A DNA stretch of 64,000 nt from contig CM035171.1 of the NCBI GenBank assembly GCA_020205615.1, positions 119,044,893 through 119,108,892 of the forward strand, given 5' to 3'. A program made the position numbers and the translations under genes. Numbering within the stretch: the stretch's first letter is position 1; every line of letters starts with the position of its first letter. Below are positions 21,045 through 37,663 of the stretch, in pieces. The stretch comes from Panax quinquefolius. Lineage: Eukaryota > Streptophyta > Magnoliopsida > Apiales > Araliaceae. The notes beneath the pieces are model-generated. The model ran no database searches. It was not told the DNA's origin and was given only the letters and a program-made list of their open reading frames with translations.

Positions 21045-24000
21045 TCATCTAACTAGAAATGCAAACCCGAATCGATCTCTTTGACGATTTAAAATTCTTG
21101 GAGATGATGTCTTTGCTACACCTGCTTGGCGCAACATCTCTGCAAAGAAAAGTTACAACAGTCAAGCTCTAGAAAGAAAAAAACAAGGTATCTATCAATT
21201 CCAATACCTGGTAACTGATACGCATGGAGGCATTGCAATTCCACACAATCTCAAAAATAGGACATATACTAGGAAGACTATGTAAACCAGATATCTATCA
21301 ATTCCACAAGCAGGGTACAATAGCCTTAGCCAAGAGTACTATGACATTGTCTATTAAAGAAAAATGGAAAGAAAATAATATATACATAGACTGTGGATGG
21401 GAAAAAGAAGCAGGGTGGAGGTAGTGGTATAGCTGAGAACAAGAGCAGACTTTGTAAATGGGATAGCATTGGGGCTGTACCATATTTAGAATTATCATAA
21501 GTTGGTAACTTAAGACATACCTCGTTTCCTTTCAAGCTCTTCGTCAAGCTCTTCTTTCCATTTTCTTTGTCTCTCAGAGAAGCTTGTGCTATCAGGATTA
21601 TTCACTCATAAGTTACAAAGGGAAAACACAAATCTCATTTACAAATCATAAGCTGAATAAAGCATCACATAAAAATTAACAAACCTTGTACTAAATGGCT
21701 CTCGACTAGAATCAAGAACCTCCTTCAATTCACCATGCGGAGGTGACTTGACTTCCTGCAAAGTTTGATTAATTAAATTGCCAACATCTGATACACGTTT
21801 GGAACGACTCCCAGGGCTAGCAGCATAGGCAACATCTACAGCAGCAGAAAGTCTTCTGCTGGGTGCCCGATTAGGTGACCTGCTTTTAGGAGGTAAGTTC
21901 AGTTTATGAGAAATATTTTCTTTATCTTCAGTCCCAACAGCACCTGGAGGACTGGGTGCATTCAGTGAGTTGTAAAATTCTTCATATAGAGGCGATTGCA
22001 GCCTTTTCAAATCTAAAGCCTGAAATAGTTTTGCAGAGCAAATGTTGGGTAAACCTAGATATAGCACAATACAAATAAAAAATAATGACGACTTCCTTAT
22101 CATCATATGTTCACTGAAATTAATAAAACCTATGTGGAAGTAAAGTGATACCTTTTCATCCAGGAACGCTCTAATTTTGGATTCAGTAACTTCATCATCA
22201 TCCTCAGCTGCTACTGGCCCACTTGGGAATGTCAAGTCATTATCCCCATTACCAGATGCTCCAGGGCTTTCAGAATGTTTATTTGTAGTTTCACTTGAAA
22301 ATATGCTCATGGCACTTTTCTCCAATTCTGGACTATCATCAAACTTACATTGCCAATCATCATTGGGTTCGCTCATAGGATTGAAACTCTATTAATGAAG
22401 AAATGCACCATTAGATATTGGATATTGAACATGATAAAATCATATCAAAGCAAGGACATAAAGGTAATTGGTTACATTACCTTATTGAAATCAGCAGAAA
22501 GTAAAGCAGAACTGTACTTCACCGATGCACCAACAACTAGATCATCTTCATCGTCTATCTGACACATATCATCATCGTAATTGCTAGATCCCCATATGGA
22601 TCCTCTTCCAGAGAATTTTTCAGGATATATAGTCGAGCACCTTACATTACCTTTATTATGAACCTCCTTCAAACCAGTGCCAGTCCCAGTTGGCCTGATC
22701 ACAGGGTTCATGCTGCTGCATCCACACATTTTCAATGAGACTATCACAAACAGATGGTTATTTAAGAACATCAAAATGCATTTAATGAAAGCTTACGAAT
22801 TTGTAAGGTCAGAACTAGATGTTTCCATATGCTTTCCAGAATTGTCCTGCTGATTGTAAGAATACTAAGATTGAGAAAAAGAAACTTGAAGTTAAGCTAT
22901 GGATTTGAAATTGAGAATTCTCTACTTACTATAACTGAAGTGCGATACACAGGATGAGCTTCCTGATATTCCCCAGTAACAAAAGGATGCTGCAGATAAT
23001 GAGCAGATGAAGGAACACTACTAGTAAGAAGAAAATCAAAGAACTTTTACATATGAATTTTGCAAAAAAATGAAGCATTCTAATATACTGTTGTATCTAC
23101 CAAACACGTCAACTATTGGGGTTAGGAAGTACCTGCAGCAAATCTGATGCAGAAGGCCTGAAGTCTGGTTCCCTGACACCAGATTTGGTTATTGAAATTG
23201 TTAGAGAGACGACAATAAAGCATCTCTTTGAAAATTTATATACATTAAAGTCCAAAAACACATCAAACAACCCTTGGTCACTATTCTAATGGGAAAGAAT
23301 GGGGGAGTAATAATGAACTAGATGGGAACCATGAGCTACACACATTTTAGCCTTTACAAACAAATTTTTTTAGTCTTTTTCAGTACTTTCCGAACAAAAA
23401 ATTTCTGTAACTATTCAAGATATATTTTCTTTAAAGACAAACAGATCCCTGTAAATAACTATTTCAAAAAAAAAAATTGTGTAAAGGCAAACAGACTCCT
23501 ATAACTAGTTTTAGAAGTAAAAAAGAAGGCTCCATGACTTGACTATATATTCAAATAGAAATTTAAATAAAAGCTAAAAATAAAAAAACAAAAAAAAACT
23601 TTTCAAAGTGTCAAATTAGGAGATTTTGTCCAACACATGCATGAACTCGGTTGTTGGGTGAAATATGATAGAATATATAAACATAAAGGAAACATGAGAA
23701 TCGTGAATATACTTGTGTAAACATTTTAACAGAAAATCCTTAGCCTCAGCAGATAGATGGTCCGGGATGGGTGGATGAGATTTAGTTGTCCCTATATGGA
23801 AGAGAGCAGCAACCTGAAAGGTACACAAATGCTTAGTTCACAAACAAGTGGGATATATAGAGCAACTGCTTCCTGCATGTACCTCCTGATACTGCTGGCT
23901 CCAAGGAGGCTTTCCAGTAGCCATCTCAATAACAGTACATCCAACACTCCAAATGTCAGCAGAGCTGGAAATATATATTGACGGCAATGAGCTCAAATTA

Positions 24001-27000
24001 TCACTAAACATGCAATAATAGTTTGTGTGAATGATTGTACGAAGAGAGAACATGCTTATGCTAAATCCATAAGATTGTGGTATATTGCGAGAAAGACAAT
24101 TGAGACATGATTTGACACATGGAAACACGGGATGAAATACAATGAACTAAGTGGGGTCTATTGATCCCAGTAAAAAATGATGATTAAAAGGTCTCTTCCA
24201 CAAAGTTCATGGTATATCGGTTCCCCATCACCAAACCCAGAAATAGTTTACGCATGTTTAGGTGAAGAGAGAACAAGAATACCCTATTTCCATGAGTTTA
24301 TGAACTGGCCAAAACTGAGATAAAATTGACATGAGTTGAAATATGGAAGTATGGGAGGAATTCAATGAAGTGAAGAGGAGGTCAATTGAACTCAATAGAA
24401 TATGTTGAAGAAATGTCTCTTCCACGAAGTAGAAAATAAATTAATTCCACAGAACCAAACAGTCTAATGTCTAAAAACAAACTGATATGATTGCCTCTGT
24501 TGTTTAATTATATTCCAGCTCAGCCTATTTTAATCATGAATAGGATTGCTCGTGGTTCATATAAATGTATAATTTAATTGTAACTTTGTGGCTAAGAGGC
24601 TAAGAGGCTAAGAGCATACTGCAGACATTACTTCAAGCCACATCCTCCCATTTAGTCACACAATTTGATTCTGTTTTGCTATGAAAAGATGTGTTTAATT
24701 ACATCCTATTTTATTTGTCTAATATAAGACATTTTCAGATTTGGTCTTTAGGAAAGAACTAAAAATGTTTCTCTTTTTTCTTTAATCAAAACATGAGAAA
24801 ATAGAGTACTGACAAGATACTTTTCAAGTTTCATATCAAGAGAGAAGGAGGCTATGTTGCATGGACTCTTCACTTTACCCTGAAGTACCCCTACCAAACA
24901 ATCCATACTTAGACAATGGTATGGGAGGTTGACACATTATTTTAACTTAAAATATTTGGCAAAATTAAGGAGTACCCTTGTTGGACTTTTCAAAGTATTC
25001 GTGTCCAACCGGACGCGTTATACGAGTTTATGTAACTTAAGAAGTAGGAATAATCAGCCAGCAACAAGAATTGAGTTGTATAAAATACTAACAAGCTGTG
25101 CCCAGTCTGGAGAATAACTTCAGGAGCCATCCAATATGGAGTACCCTTCATTGATTTTGCGCCAGTCATTGTAGCCTGGAGCAACACATAAAACCATGGT
25201 TATGATGCAATTTTAATTGCAAATGATGTTCACATGAAGACAAAGAACTAACAAGTAAAGAAGATATAAAATGATAAGAAATATAGTGAACATGTTCATA
25301 CCAGTTCGACAACTTTCTTAGATGCACCAAAGTCCGCAAGTTTGATGCACCCTTTATTGTCAACAAGGATATTTGCCCCCTGAATAAAAAGAGTGCATTA
25401 TAGAACAAACACACACATATATACGCGAGAGAGGATCAACATGGTGAAGCTTTTGCTTGATAATTACAAATTGCAAAAATACTGAAGTACCTTAATATCT
25501 CTGTGCATGATACCATTTTTGTGAAGGTATTCCAATCCCTGTAACAACTGTTTTGTGTACATTCTCAAAACCTGCTCAGCATACAGTAACAAGGAACTAT
25601 TAGAGTTTGTACCATAAGGAAATAAATGTGAGAGTAATATAATGAATAAATGTTAATGAACATATTAGAAATAAAGGTTTAGGACAGTTGCTCATGGACC
25701 TATTTCATGATCTTCATGTCAAACAGACTCAATCAAACAAAATGTACCTTTATGCAGTCCAATAAAGGCCACTACACAAACATTTTTAAACTGCTAATGT
25801 TCTCTAGTTAATGTTATACTTTAAATACTTACTTTCAAAAATTGAACAAATTGCATTCACTTACAGATTCAGGAAAAGACCCAAATTTCCCAAGGAGTGA
25901 TGATATTGATCCGCCTGGAACAAACTCCAACAAAATATTCAGTGATTCCTCCTCTCTAGCAGTTCCCAAATATCTCTGAAAAAATAAAAATAAAATAAAA
26001 ATGGTTCTCAGATATATACTAACAATTGCACACATTATCAGGATAACAAAAAATATACTCACAACAATGTTCGGGTGCGAGAGATTCTTTAATAGCTTCA
26101 CTTCCTCCTCAAGCTCTCGAACATGAGTCTATAAATAGAAAGATGTGTAAATTCAAACAAAAAGTGCTATATTTGTAAATAAGTTAAACAAAAAAGTTAT
26201 AAAAAAAGCTATTTATTAACTTTTGCAACAATCTCACACAGGGACGGAGCCACGTGTATATTGGAGGGGGCCACGGCCCCCCCAAGGTTTGAAATTTTTG
26301 TAAGATTCACCCTCAGAGTTTGAAAATTTTATAAAACTCACTTATACATTTGGTTTGGTTTGAAAATTTTGTAAGGCTAAAGCCCCAAGTTTTGACGAAG
26401 TTTTGATATGTTTTAAAAGACTTTTTTTTGCTATGTTTTATTATCTTTGTCAAAGCAAATTCTATTACTATATTATTTTTGTTTTAGTAAAAATATGTTT
26501 TGTAATAGTGAAATTTTACTTTTTAGTGATGAATATATTTTATGCTATTAAATTTTTTTTTGGCCCCCCAAAGAACAAATCCGGGCTCCGTCCCTGATCT
26601 CACATGTAACCCAAAAAATTTCAATGGTGCAATTTCAAATATCCCCTATAGCAAAATAAGAGTTTATTACCATTTTTAGATGTCATATGAATTTGCTATT
26701 TAAATTGAGGTGTGAGGTTAATATGGAATTGACAGGTTTTTCAAAATGTACAACTTTTTAGACACAAATTCTAGTTGGGACTAAGGAGTCTAACTAATAC
26801 AATCCTCGTGACCTGCAACCAAATATTATTTTTTTTTGCATAGATCGAATTTTTAGTTTGTTACACGTATGGTGAACTGTAACCAAAGATAGTAGCCCAA
26901 ATTAACAATAATCCAATCAAATTACCTGTGTTTTCTCCTTTGAAGCAGTATTTGCAGCAATTGAAACCTGCGCAACCAACCAATATCATAATCCAAGCTG

Positions 27001-27368
27001 TAGCAATATTAACATAATCCCAAACAAAAATCAGCCAAAAAACAACCAATTAAAAAATTAACCTGCTTTACAGCAAGTAGCTCTCCAGAATCCAGATTCA
27101 TCCCCATATAAACCCGGCCAAAAGCACCACAACCAATCAATTCCCCTTTCCGCCACCGGATTGCAGGTGCATTTTCTCTTTTTGCTTTGACCGAATTGGG
27201 TTTCGAAATCGGAGGCAGTGCTGGAGCCGGGGGCTTTGCAAACAGTCCGATTCTCGATTTCCGGATGCTGCAGCCGATCTTCTCGACGAATCCTCCAAAA
27301 CTACTGCCGTCGTCTCCAGAAGGCTTGAACACCAGAGATCTGCGGACTGAGCCGATGAAGTCTTGCAT
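21045..27368 (-). CDS. NPK1: MAP kinase kinase kinase, NPK1/ANP type
   Basis: Seventeen exons: 27368-27063, 26967-26926, 26128-26063, 25975-25865, 25571-25491, 25379-25302, 25175-25093, 23964-23883, 23813-23713, 23172-23133, 22988-22929, 22849-22797, 22715-22481, 22388-22152, 22019-21685, 21588-21521, 21139-21045. All phases agree and give 690 aa, the length I recall for tobacco NPK1. The N-terminus [14 protein letters not shown] and the RKSRIGLF stretch are typical of the family. Kinase features: Gly loop [11 protein letters not shown] (79-89), Lys101, HRD Asp200, DFG Asp218, and GTPYWMAPE in exon 7. The tail has Ser/Thr-Pro sites and a charged coiled-coil-like segment ([19 protein letters not shown]) where NPK1 binds its kinesin activator. 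In known plants this kinase drives phragmoplast expansion in cytokinesis (NACK-PQR pathway). Intron 7 is 1.1 kb, and intron 2 holds a hAT MITE. By neighbours it may be the ANP3 orthologue. Confidence 0.93.
26239..26596. mobile_element. hAT-type MITE in intron 2 of the MAPKKK gene
   Basis: The termini are CAGGGACGGAGCC and its exact complement GGCTCCGTCCCTG. They are flanked by a perfect 8-bp target duplication ATCTCACA (26,231-26,238 and 26,597-26,604). Eight-base duplications and CAGGG ends indicate the hAT superfamily. The 358-bp element has no transposase. It lies between exons 2 and 3 and leaves both splice sites intact. Confidence 0.92.
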
Positions 27369-27419
27369 CTTTGTGTAGAGGGTGAGTTTGATTGATTGTG
27401 CGGAGATTTTTTGGGTAGA

Positions 27420-28480
27420 ATGAGAAAATCTAGATTTTTAGGGTTCTCTGGTTTTCATGCTCGTGTTTGAGCACTGAGAAGTGAGATGAGAGAGGAGGGA
27501 AAAGTTGGTCGGGTCTGTTTTTCAAAAATAAAATAAATCGAGAAATGGATGTTGTTTGCATTCCGGTACAAATATTTTCTATTTGTTTTCAATATAACCC
27601 TATAGGTATGCATGCATGACAATTTCCCCCTAACGCTTCTAGCCTCGCCCACACCGATTCCTAAGGTCCTAACGGTCCCCTATTTGTTTTCTATTTTGAT
27701 TCACAATTATTTTTGTTATTTTTATAATAATCGCTATAAGATCTAAAGCGACATTTTTGTTGTGAAAATAATATTTTGTGTTGTGAATTTAACAATTTCC
27801 TTATAGAAAATTATAAGAAATATTTTGAACCCGCTGTGATTTGATGTTATACTACTAAAATATTGTAGTATCTTTTTTTATTTTTTTGATAAAAAAAAAA
27901 GAATTTATTAATAATTTAATTTAATTGATTATAAAATATGTCATTTATAACAACAACTTAATTGTTATTAATTTTTTCTCTTGGCCATGGAGAGAAGTTT
28001 TTAAATGGGATGGAGATGAGGGAGAGTTACCGGTACCACACCTTCACTGTTGCCATGTCTATGAGCAGGTTTTATTTGTACGACAACTTCATGATTGCTT
28101 TTGAATGATATCTTAAAATGGTCGAAACGAGTATTCCTATAAAAAGTCACTCGAACGAGCCATTCCTTATGGGTGGTAATAAGCATTTCAATGAGATGAA
28201 AAATTTTGGACATAAATGCCCTCACCCATATGCCTCACTCTGCAACATCTCTCGGTAACTGAAGATATAGGCATGGAAGTATCACAAGAGTGATTACATG
28301 AACTCAGGACATACATGCATCATGAAGAACTAGACAAACAGAGTAAATGGGCAGGAGAAAAAGGGTATTGGAGAGAAGTATTCAATGGAAAAATTTATAA
28401 ATTCAAATGTTTTCTTATCTATCTTCACCTCATTACATCAAACCCACGAGATAAAAATTACAAAAACATGAAATAAAATC
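27420..28480. other. Intergenic between the MAPKKK start and the GPI-protein 3' end
   Basis: It holds the MAPKKK upstream region (27,370 to about 27,500) and AT-rich spacer. A moderately GC-rich patch at 28,010-28,260 shows no protein I recognise. No gene is supported. Confidence 0.55.
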
Positions 28481-28690
28481 CGTTCAGTTACTTCTAAATC
28501 AATTCCTAGGCTGGTTACATCATGGTGCATCAAGGTAGGAACACCGAACATAGAGCTTTGAGTTTTAGCCTTCCCAGGAGAGTTTATCCTGGTACCTGAA
28601 TTATTCCGACTCCACTAGAATAAAAAAATGGTAACTCCGTAGAACAACCCCTAAAATTCAAATGTGAGCAGAGTTTGAGGATGCACTTGC

Positions 28691-30665
28691 TTAATTGGTT
28701 CCCACGAAGAAGAAAAGTCCAATCAATAAGAACAGCATTGGCTGAACTGGGGTAAGTTTGGAAACGAAATTGACTGAATTGGAAGAAGCAGCACTAAAGC
28801 CCCCAGTTGGTGTGTTCGTGGTCAAAATGACAACAATCCAGTTATCATCAGAGCCAATCCCGACTCCAGTGTACTTTGAGTCATTGAGAGAACTCGAGTA
28901 CTGAGATTGTGTATAGTTGGAGAGGACTAAATCCTGAACCAGGTTGGGAACACAAGCAGGCATTATGGTCCCATCCCTAGTTGTGGTGACATTTAACTTG
29001 CATTTTGCTAGAAGCTTTGGGTAGTCTGCAAACTGAGGCTCGGTTCCTAGCACTGTGTTGGCGCCTGTGGTGTTTGTACAGGGTTGGTTTTTGAACTGCT
29101 CTGCAATTTCCTCGGCGAGGCACTCTGCTTTGTCATTCTCTGTTAGAACTGGTAATGACATGGTTGCCCTAAAGCTGTTGATGCTTCGAAGAAGAGTTTC
29201 TTCCTCGTCTGAAGGAGAATGGTGAAGAACAAAATTCAGTGCAAATATATATTAAAAGAATTATTAGAAAAATATACTATAACTCCTGATTTGCTATTTA
29301 TACACTGGATGTGATCACACTCCTCTTCTATAAGCTTTCATAGAGACCTTTTTAGGGTCAGGGTTTACTCGGTGCACACCCCAGGGTAGTGGCCGCGGGT
29401 GCCTCCGCAAAAAGGGGAAAAAAACTATTTTTCCATTATGAGGCTCGAGGAAAACCAAGTTTAGATTCTAAGGCAAAATGTGTAAACTTCATATATAGCA
29501 CATATGCTTGAATAAAGAAGCAGATCCTGTCTTTGAAAACTACGAAAATATAAACCTTAGTTTCCAAAAGGGCAAAACATATTCTTTCCAAAAAAAATTT
29601 AAACTAATCATTCACCCTATAACCAGAATTATCAAAGTACATGGTTCAAGACGAAGTGGACAACAACATAACCTTTTTTTCCATTGTGAATTAAGGGGGT
29701 TGGGATGGTGGAAGAATTGCCCCCTTTATGTACAATCAAAGACTCCACTCAGGATCAAGACTATTCTTTAAAGTTACGCAAACAACCCAACTCAACCTTC
29801 ACCCAACAAATGTTGCCGAGTTGAAGCAAATGCACTCGTATCAAACTTTGCTCCTTTACTGCAAGATCCTAGCTTTGCCCATGGCCATGGATTCCTTGTC
29901 TTGATTACTATGACAAGTTATATCCTAGATTTCATTTGGTTAATTGGTCACAAAGAGCAAAATCCAGTATTAACTGCATCTGAATATTACTATTATATAC
30001 TACCACCAATTCTTAACCCCTTAAATCTCAAAGGCAAATTATTATAGAGTTGGGCAACCTAATATTACGAATTCACATTATCGTCATTAGGCACATACAG
30101 AAACCACATTGCATCAAACCCAATTCCCCGTTCCCCAAAACTACAAAATAAGAAATCAAATAGAGAGAAGAGAGAGAGAGTATCTGGAAACGAATAAATT
30201 GGTAGATCCAATCAACCAAACCTAAATAACCTTTTTTTGCATCCCAACTTGAACAAACCCCCAACTCAAGAAGTTCTATATGCAGATCACCCTTTTATCA
30301 ATACCATTTATTAATTAAAAACCAATTACAGAAACAACATAAATGAATAAAGTACTACAAAAGTTGATTAGAAAAACACAGATCTTAATCCCAAATGTGA
30401 TAAAACTCCGCAGCTTAAAATGAGCAATAAAACAAGACCCATTCAGTGAAACATTTGGTATCATAATATTAATCATTATATATGGAAAAAAAAACTTTAA
30501 ATAAAAATAATTACAAACTGCCAAGCAAAGGATAATTATCAAGAAATGAAATGGGTATAATCAAGAAAATTAACACATACCATCGCACTTGGCAGTGTGA
30601 TTGTTCCATAGAATGGAGAGAAGGAGAAGAAGAGAGAGAAACAAATAACGTTGGAAGCACGCCAT
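28691..30665 (-). CDS. Small GPI-anchored cell-surface protein (At5g19250/At3g06035 type)
   Basis: Two exons, 30665-30581 and 29208-28691, joined in phase 1, give 200 aa. The start is chosen because MACFQRYLFLSLLLLLSILW forms a clean signal peptide. The mature part begins DDEEETLLRSINSFR and continues with the conserved KAECLAEEIAEQF, CTNTTGANTVLG, PACVP and LSNYTQSQYSSSLND motifs and several N-glycosylation sites (NTT, NVT, NYT, NDS). The last 20 or so residues are hydrophobic (MLFLLIGLFFF), preceded by a Ser/Ala/Asn-rich stretch, as expected for GPI-anchor attachment. Family members are plant plasma-membrane or cell-wall proteins of unknown biochemical function. The single intron is 1.37 kb. 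The gene is divergent from the AGPase gene and runs in the same direction as the MAPKKK. Confidence 0.9.
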
Positions 30666-30719
30666 TGCTGTTGTTAGAGGAACCAAATTTGAACGAAAAA
30701 GAAAAGGGTCTGTAGTCAA

Positions 30720-32990
30720 CTCAGCTAAAAAGGTAAGAACTCAACCCAGCTAGGCAGTTATATCATATATATATTGGTTGTTGGCTAGTGGCTAGTGGCT
30801 ACGGCAACAAGAATAATACGACGGCGTTTCGATTCTATTCTGATATCCTATTTTTATAAAGCTTCGGCGTACATGTCGACGTGTCGTAACTCGTAAGTAT
30901 ACCCTTCCGACAGGAATTGCCGGCCTGGTTGCTTTTTGTGTTCATATAACTTCATAATTGAGCCAAAATTAATACTCCCCATTTCCAGAATTAGTTATAT
31001 ATTTTACTTTTTATCATTTCCAAAATTAAAATACACGTTTATTTTTAAATAATAAAATAATATGAAATTTTAAAAATGACACTATTTTTATTTTTAGTAA
31101 TTTGAGTAGTATCATATTGCTACTATTACGTTTCTAATCTAGGAATAAATATAAAAAAAAGTATTATTCATAAAAGATGTTATAAAAAAAATTAAAACGA
31201 AAAGATGACCCATAATAAATATTTCGTTTAATTTTATTATTAAAATTTATATATTCAGAAGAAAAAAATCAAAATAGGACACTTGTTCTAGATCGTAAGG
31301 AGAAGTAATCTTGATTTTTAAAATAATTAATCTTTATGCCGGCATTTATAGTAATCTCTATACAGGTTTACGCCTGTATTTTGTAACCTCTATACTTGAT
31401 GTCAATGGGAGTCGAAACTTCTAGGTTTATGACTAATCTTGAGCCAAGCGACGGGGTTCGTCGTAAATTATTTTTGAGACAAATGAAACTTGAAAGTGAT
31501 AATTTTTGCAAAACAACTTAGTATATGTGTGCATTAATCGTATACTAATAATTTACTTGTAAAAATATTTATAGGATAGGAATGAGAGAGGGGTAAAAAA
31601 AAAGAAGGGAATAAGTAAAAAATATTTTATTGGATATGAAGGAGAGAAAAATAAAAAGGAACGAGAAACCGAGGAGTGATAAACTAGGGTTAAAATAAAT
31701 TCGCCGTCACTTAAACTTTAATTAAATCATTGTCATTGCCTTTTTCAATTTTGTTAGCAACAAATGAAGTTACTTTCATTTAAAGAAAGTATTATTCCGA
31801 TACATATTATTAATTCTCCTGGAGTAAACTTCTAGTTAATAGGTTGATAAGAGTATAAATAACTCTTCTATAGAGTTTATTAATTTATTAAAATTATAAA
31901 AAAATGATATTTTTAGATACATATTCACTCTTATTTCGTCTCATTTGCTCACCATAAAACTGTTTCTTTTTTAAGATTGAATAATGTTAGAAGTCTCAAA
32001 TAAATCTTAAATTAAGAACATGTCGTTAAATATTTTAATAATTATTTATGATATAGTCAATTATATGATCCACTAACTAATGTTATGTTGACATATCAAT
32101 AAAAATATTCTTTTTAACAAAAAATTAAGGACCTTCTTGGATTATATCAAACCAATCTCTTTCATATCTTTCTCATTGTTATTCAAACTAATTGTGGTGC
32201 AATTGGCTTGCATGCACATGGAACTCCATTCAAACAATAATAGGAGTATTACTATTTCTTTTGAGCTCTTCTTTGGAGATATTAAAATTTATGTGTTTTA
32301 TAATTTTACCTACCTATTTGTATTTTTATCTTTATTAAGAGTCAAAATACAAATAGATAAAATATGTAATTTTTCATTTCTTTTACATAACAATGGTATT
32401 ACTGTCACTAATCACTATTCCTTAAATAATGTCACTTTTAGGATTTCACAAGTAAATTAAGCTTATGCAATAATTTTCCAGAGCTCCCTCAAGATACTAA
32501 TATTTCTAAAAGTGTGAGTAACAAGAATAAATTCAAAAGTGCAATTACGAGGAACGAATGGGGTATTATGTAATAAGAATATTCTGTAGAATGAAAATAT
32601 AACTAATTAGACCTTAGAATTATATTCTCTACTAACTAATTTACACTACTATAAAAGAGAGATTTTGAAAAGAAAAAAGATGCTCACATGAACAAAAATC
32701 TACAGTACTTTAGAGGCTACAGCTACATATACAGCATATGGAATGTCCGTGACATGCATTACAAAAAAATAAGTGTTAGGACTCTTGTGTAATTCCACAA
32801 ATTGGTGTAAAGGGTCACAGTATCACAATACAAATTGGTGGATGAAATTGAATTTGGATAACGTGGCCTTGGCCTCCAATAGCATGCAACTCTAAGTAAG
32901 CAATAGTCCCACCCCTTAGTTCTCCCCTTCACTATTTTTATATGCACACAAAGTTTGCACAAACTTAATCCCATATTTTTGTTTTCTGCC
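30720..32990. other. Divergent intergenic region between the GPI-protein and AGPase genes
   Basis: This 2.3-kb stretch must contain both promoters. It is AT-rich, with a possible Stowaway MITE at 30,975-31,305. I see no conserved protein. An open stretch at 32,137-32,460 has no recognisable family or start context and is not called. Confidence 0.6.
30975..31305. mobile_element. Stowaway-like MITE
   Basis: The left end CTCCCCATTTCCAGAATTAG and the complement of the right end, CTTCTCCTTACGATCTAGAA, resemble the Stowaway CTCCCTCCGT terminus. TA dinucleotides flank both sides. The interior is AT-rich and noncoding. The match is imperfect. Confidence 0.5.
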
Positions 32991-33005
32991 TGATTTTCAG
33001 AATCA

Positions 33006-37329
<4,324 letters not shown>

Positions 37330-37561
37330 TAAGGGCACCTAATGTTTCATTCTTTTTTATGCTTAAGATTAATGGAGCTTTGCCAGCGTCCACCACAGCT
37401 TTGCAAGTGTCTACTAGTTTTGCAGAACACAGCCTGCTTTCATTTTTTTTGTCCTAAATGAGTGATTTCCATAATCCAGATTAATGTTTGAGATTAAAGT
37501 AGAGTAGAACTTGAACTTGAACCAAACACCATACACAAGCAAATAAATAAATCAGAGAGAG

Positions 37562-37602
37562 ACGATGATGGTGATGGTGATGGTGATGATGATGATGAGG
37601 CC
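37562..37602. repeat. GATGGT/GATGAT microsatellite between convergent genes
   Basis: GATGGTGATGGTGATGGTG followed by GATGATGATGATG lies between the APL1 and RH58 stop codons. It is probably in the 3' UTR of one or both transcripts. Confidence 0.9.
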
Positions 37603-37663
37603 ACTGAGAAGCAAAAAGGGAAAAGGGAACTGAATTTCGTATAAAGCTCCTATTCACATAAAT

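Noticed and set aside
28001..28260. Minus-strand open stretch with higher GC
   Set aside because: No family recognised, no splice continuity with neighbours; possibly a decayed repeat, but nothing firm to annotate.
32137..32460. Plus-strand 107-codon stretch upstream of the AGPase gene
   Set aside because: AT-rich, no motif, no start context, and no link by splicing to the AGPase exons.
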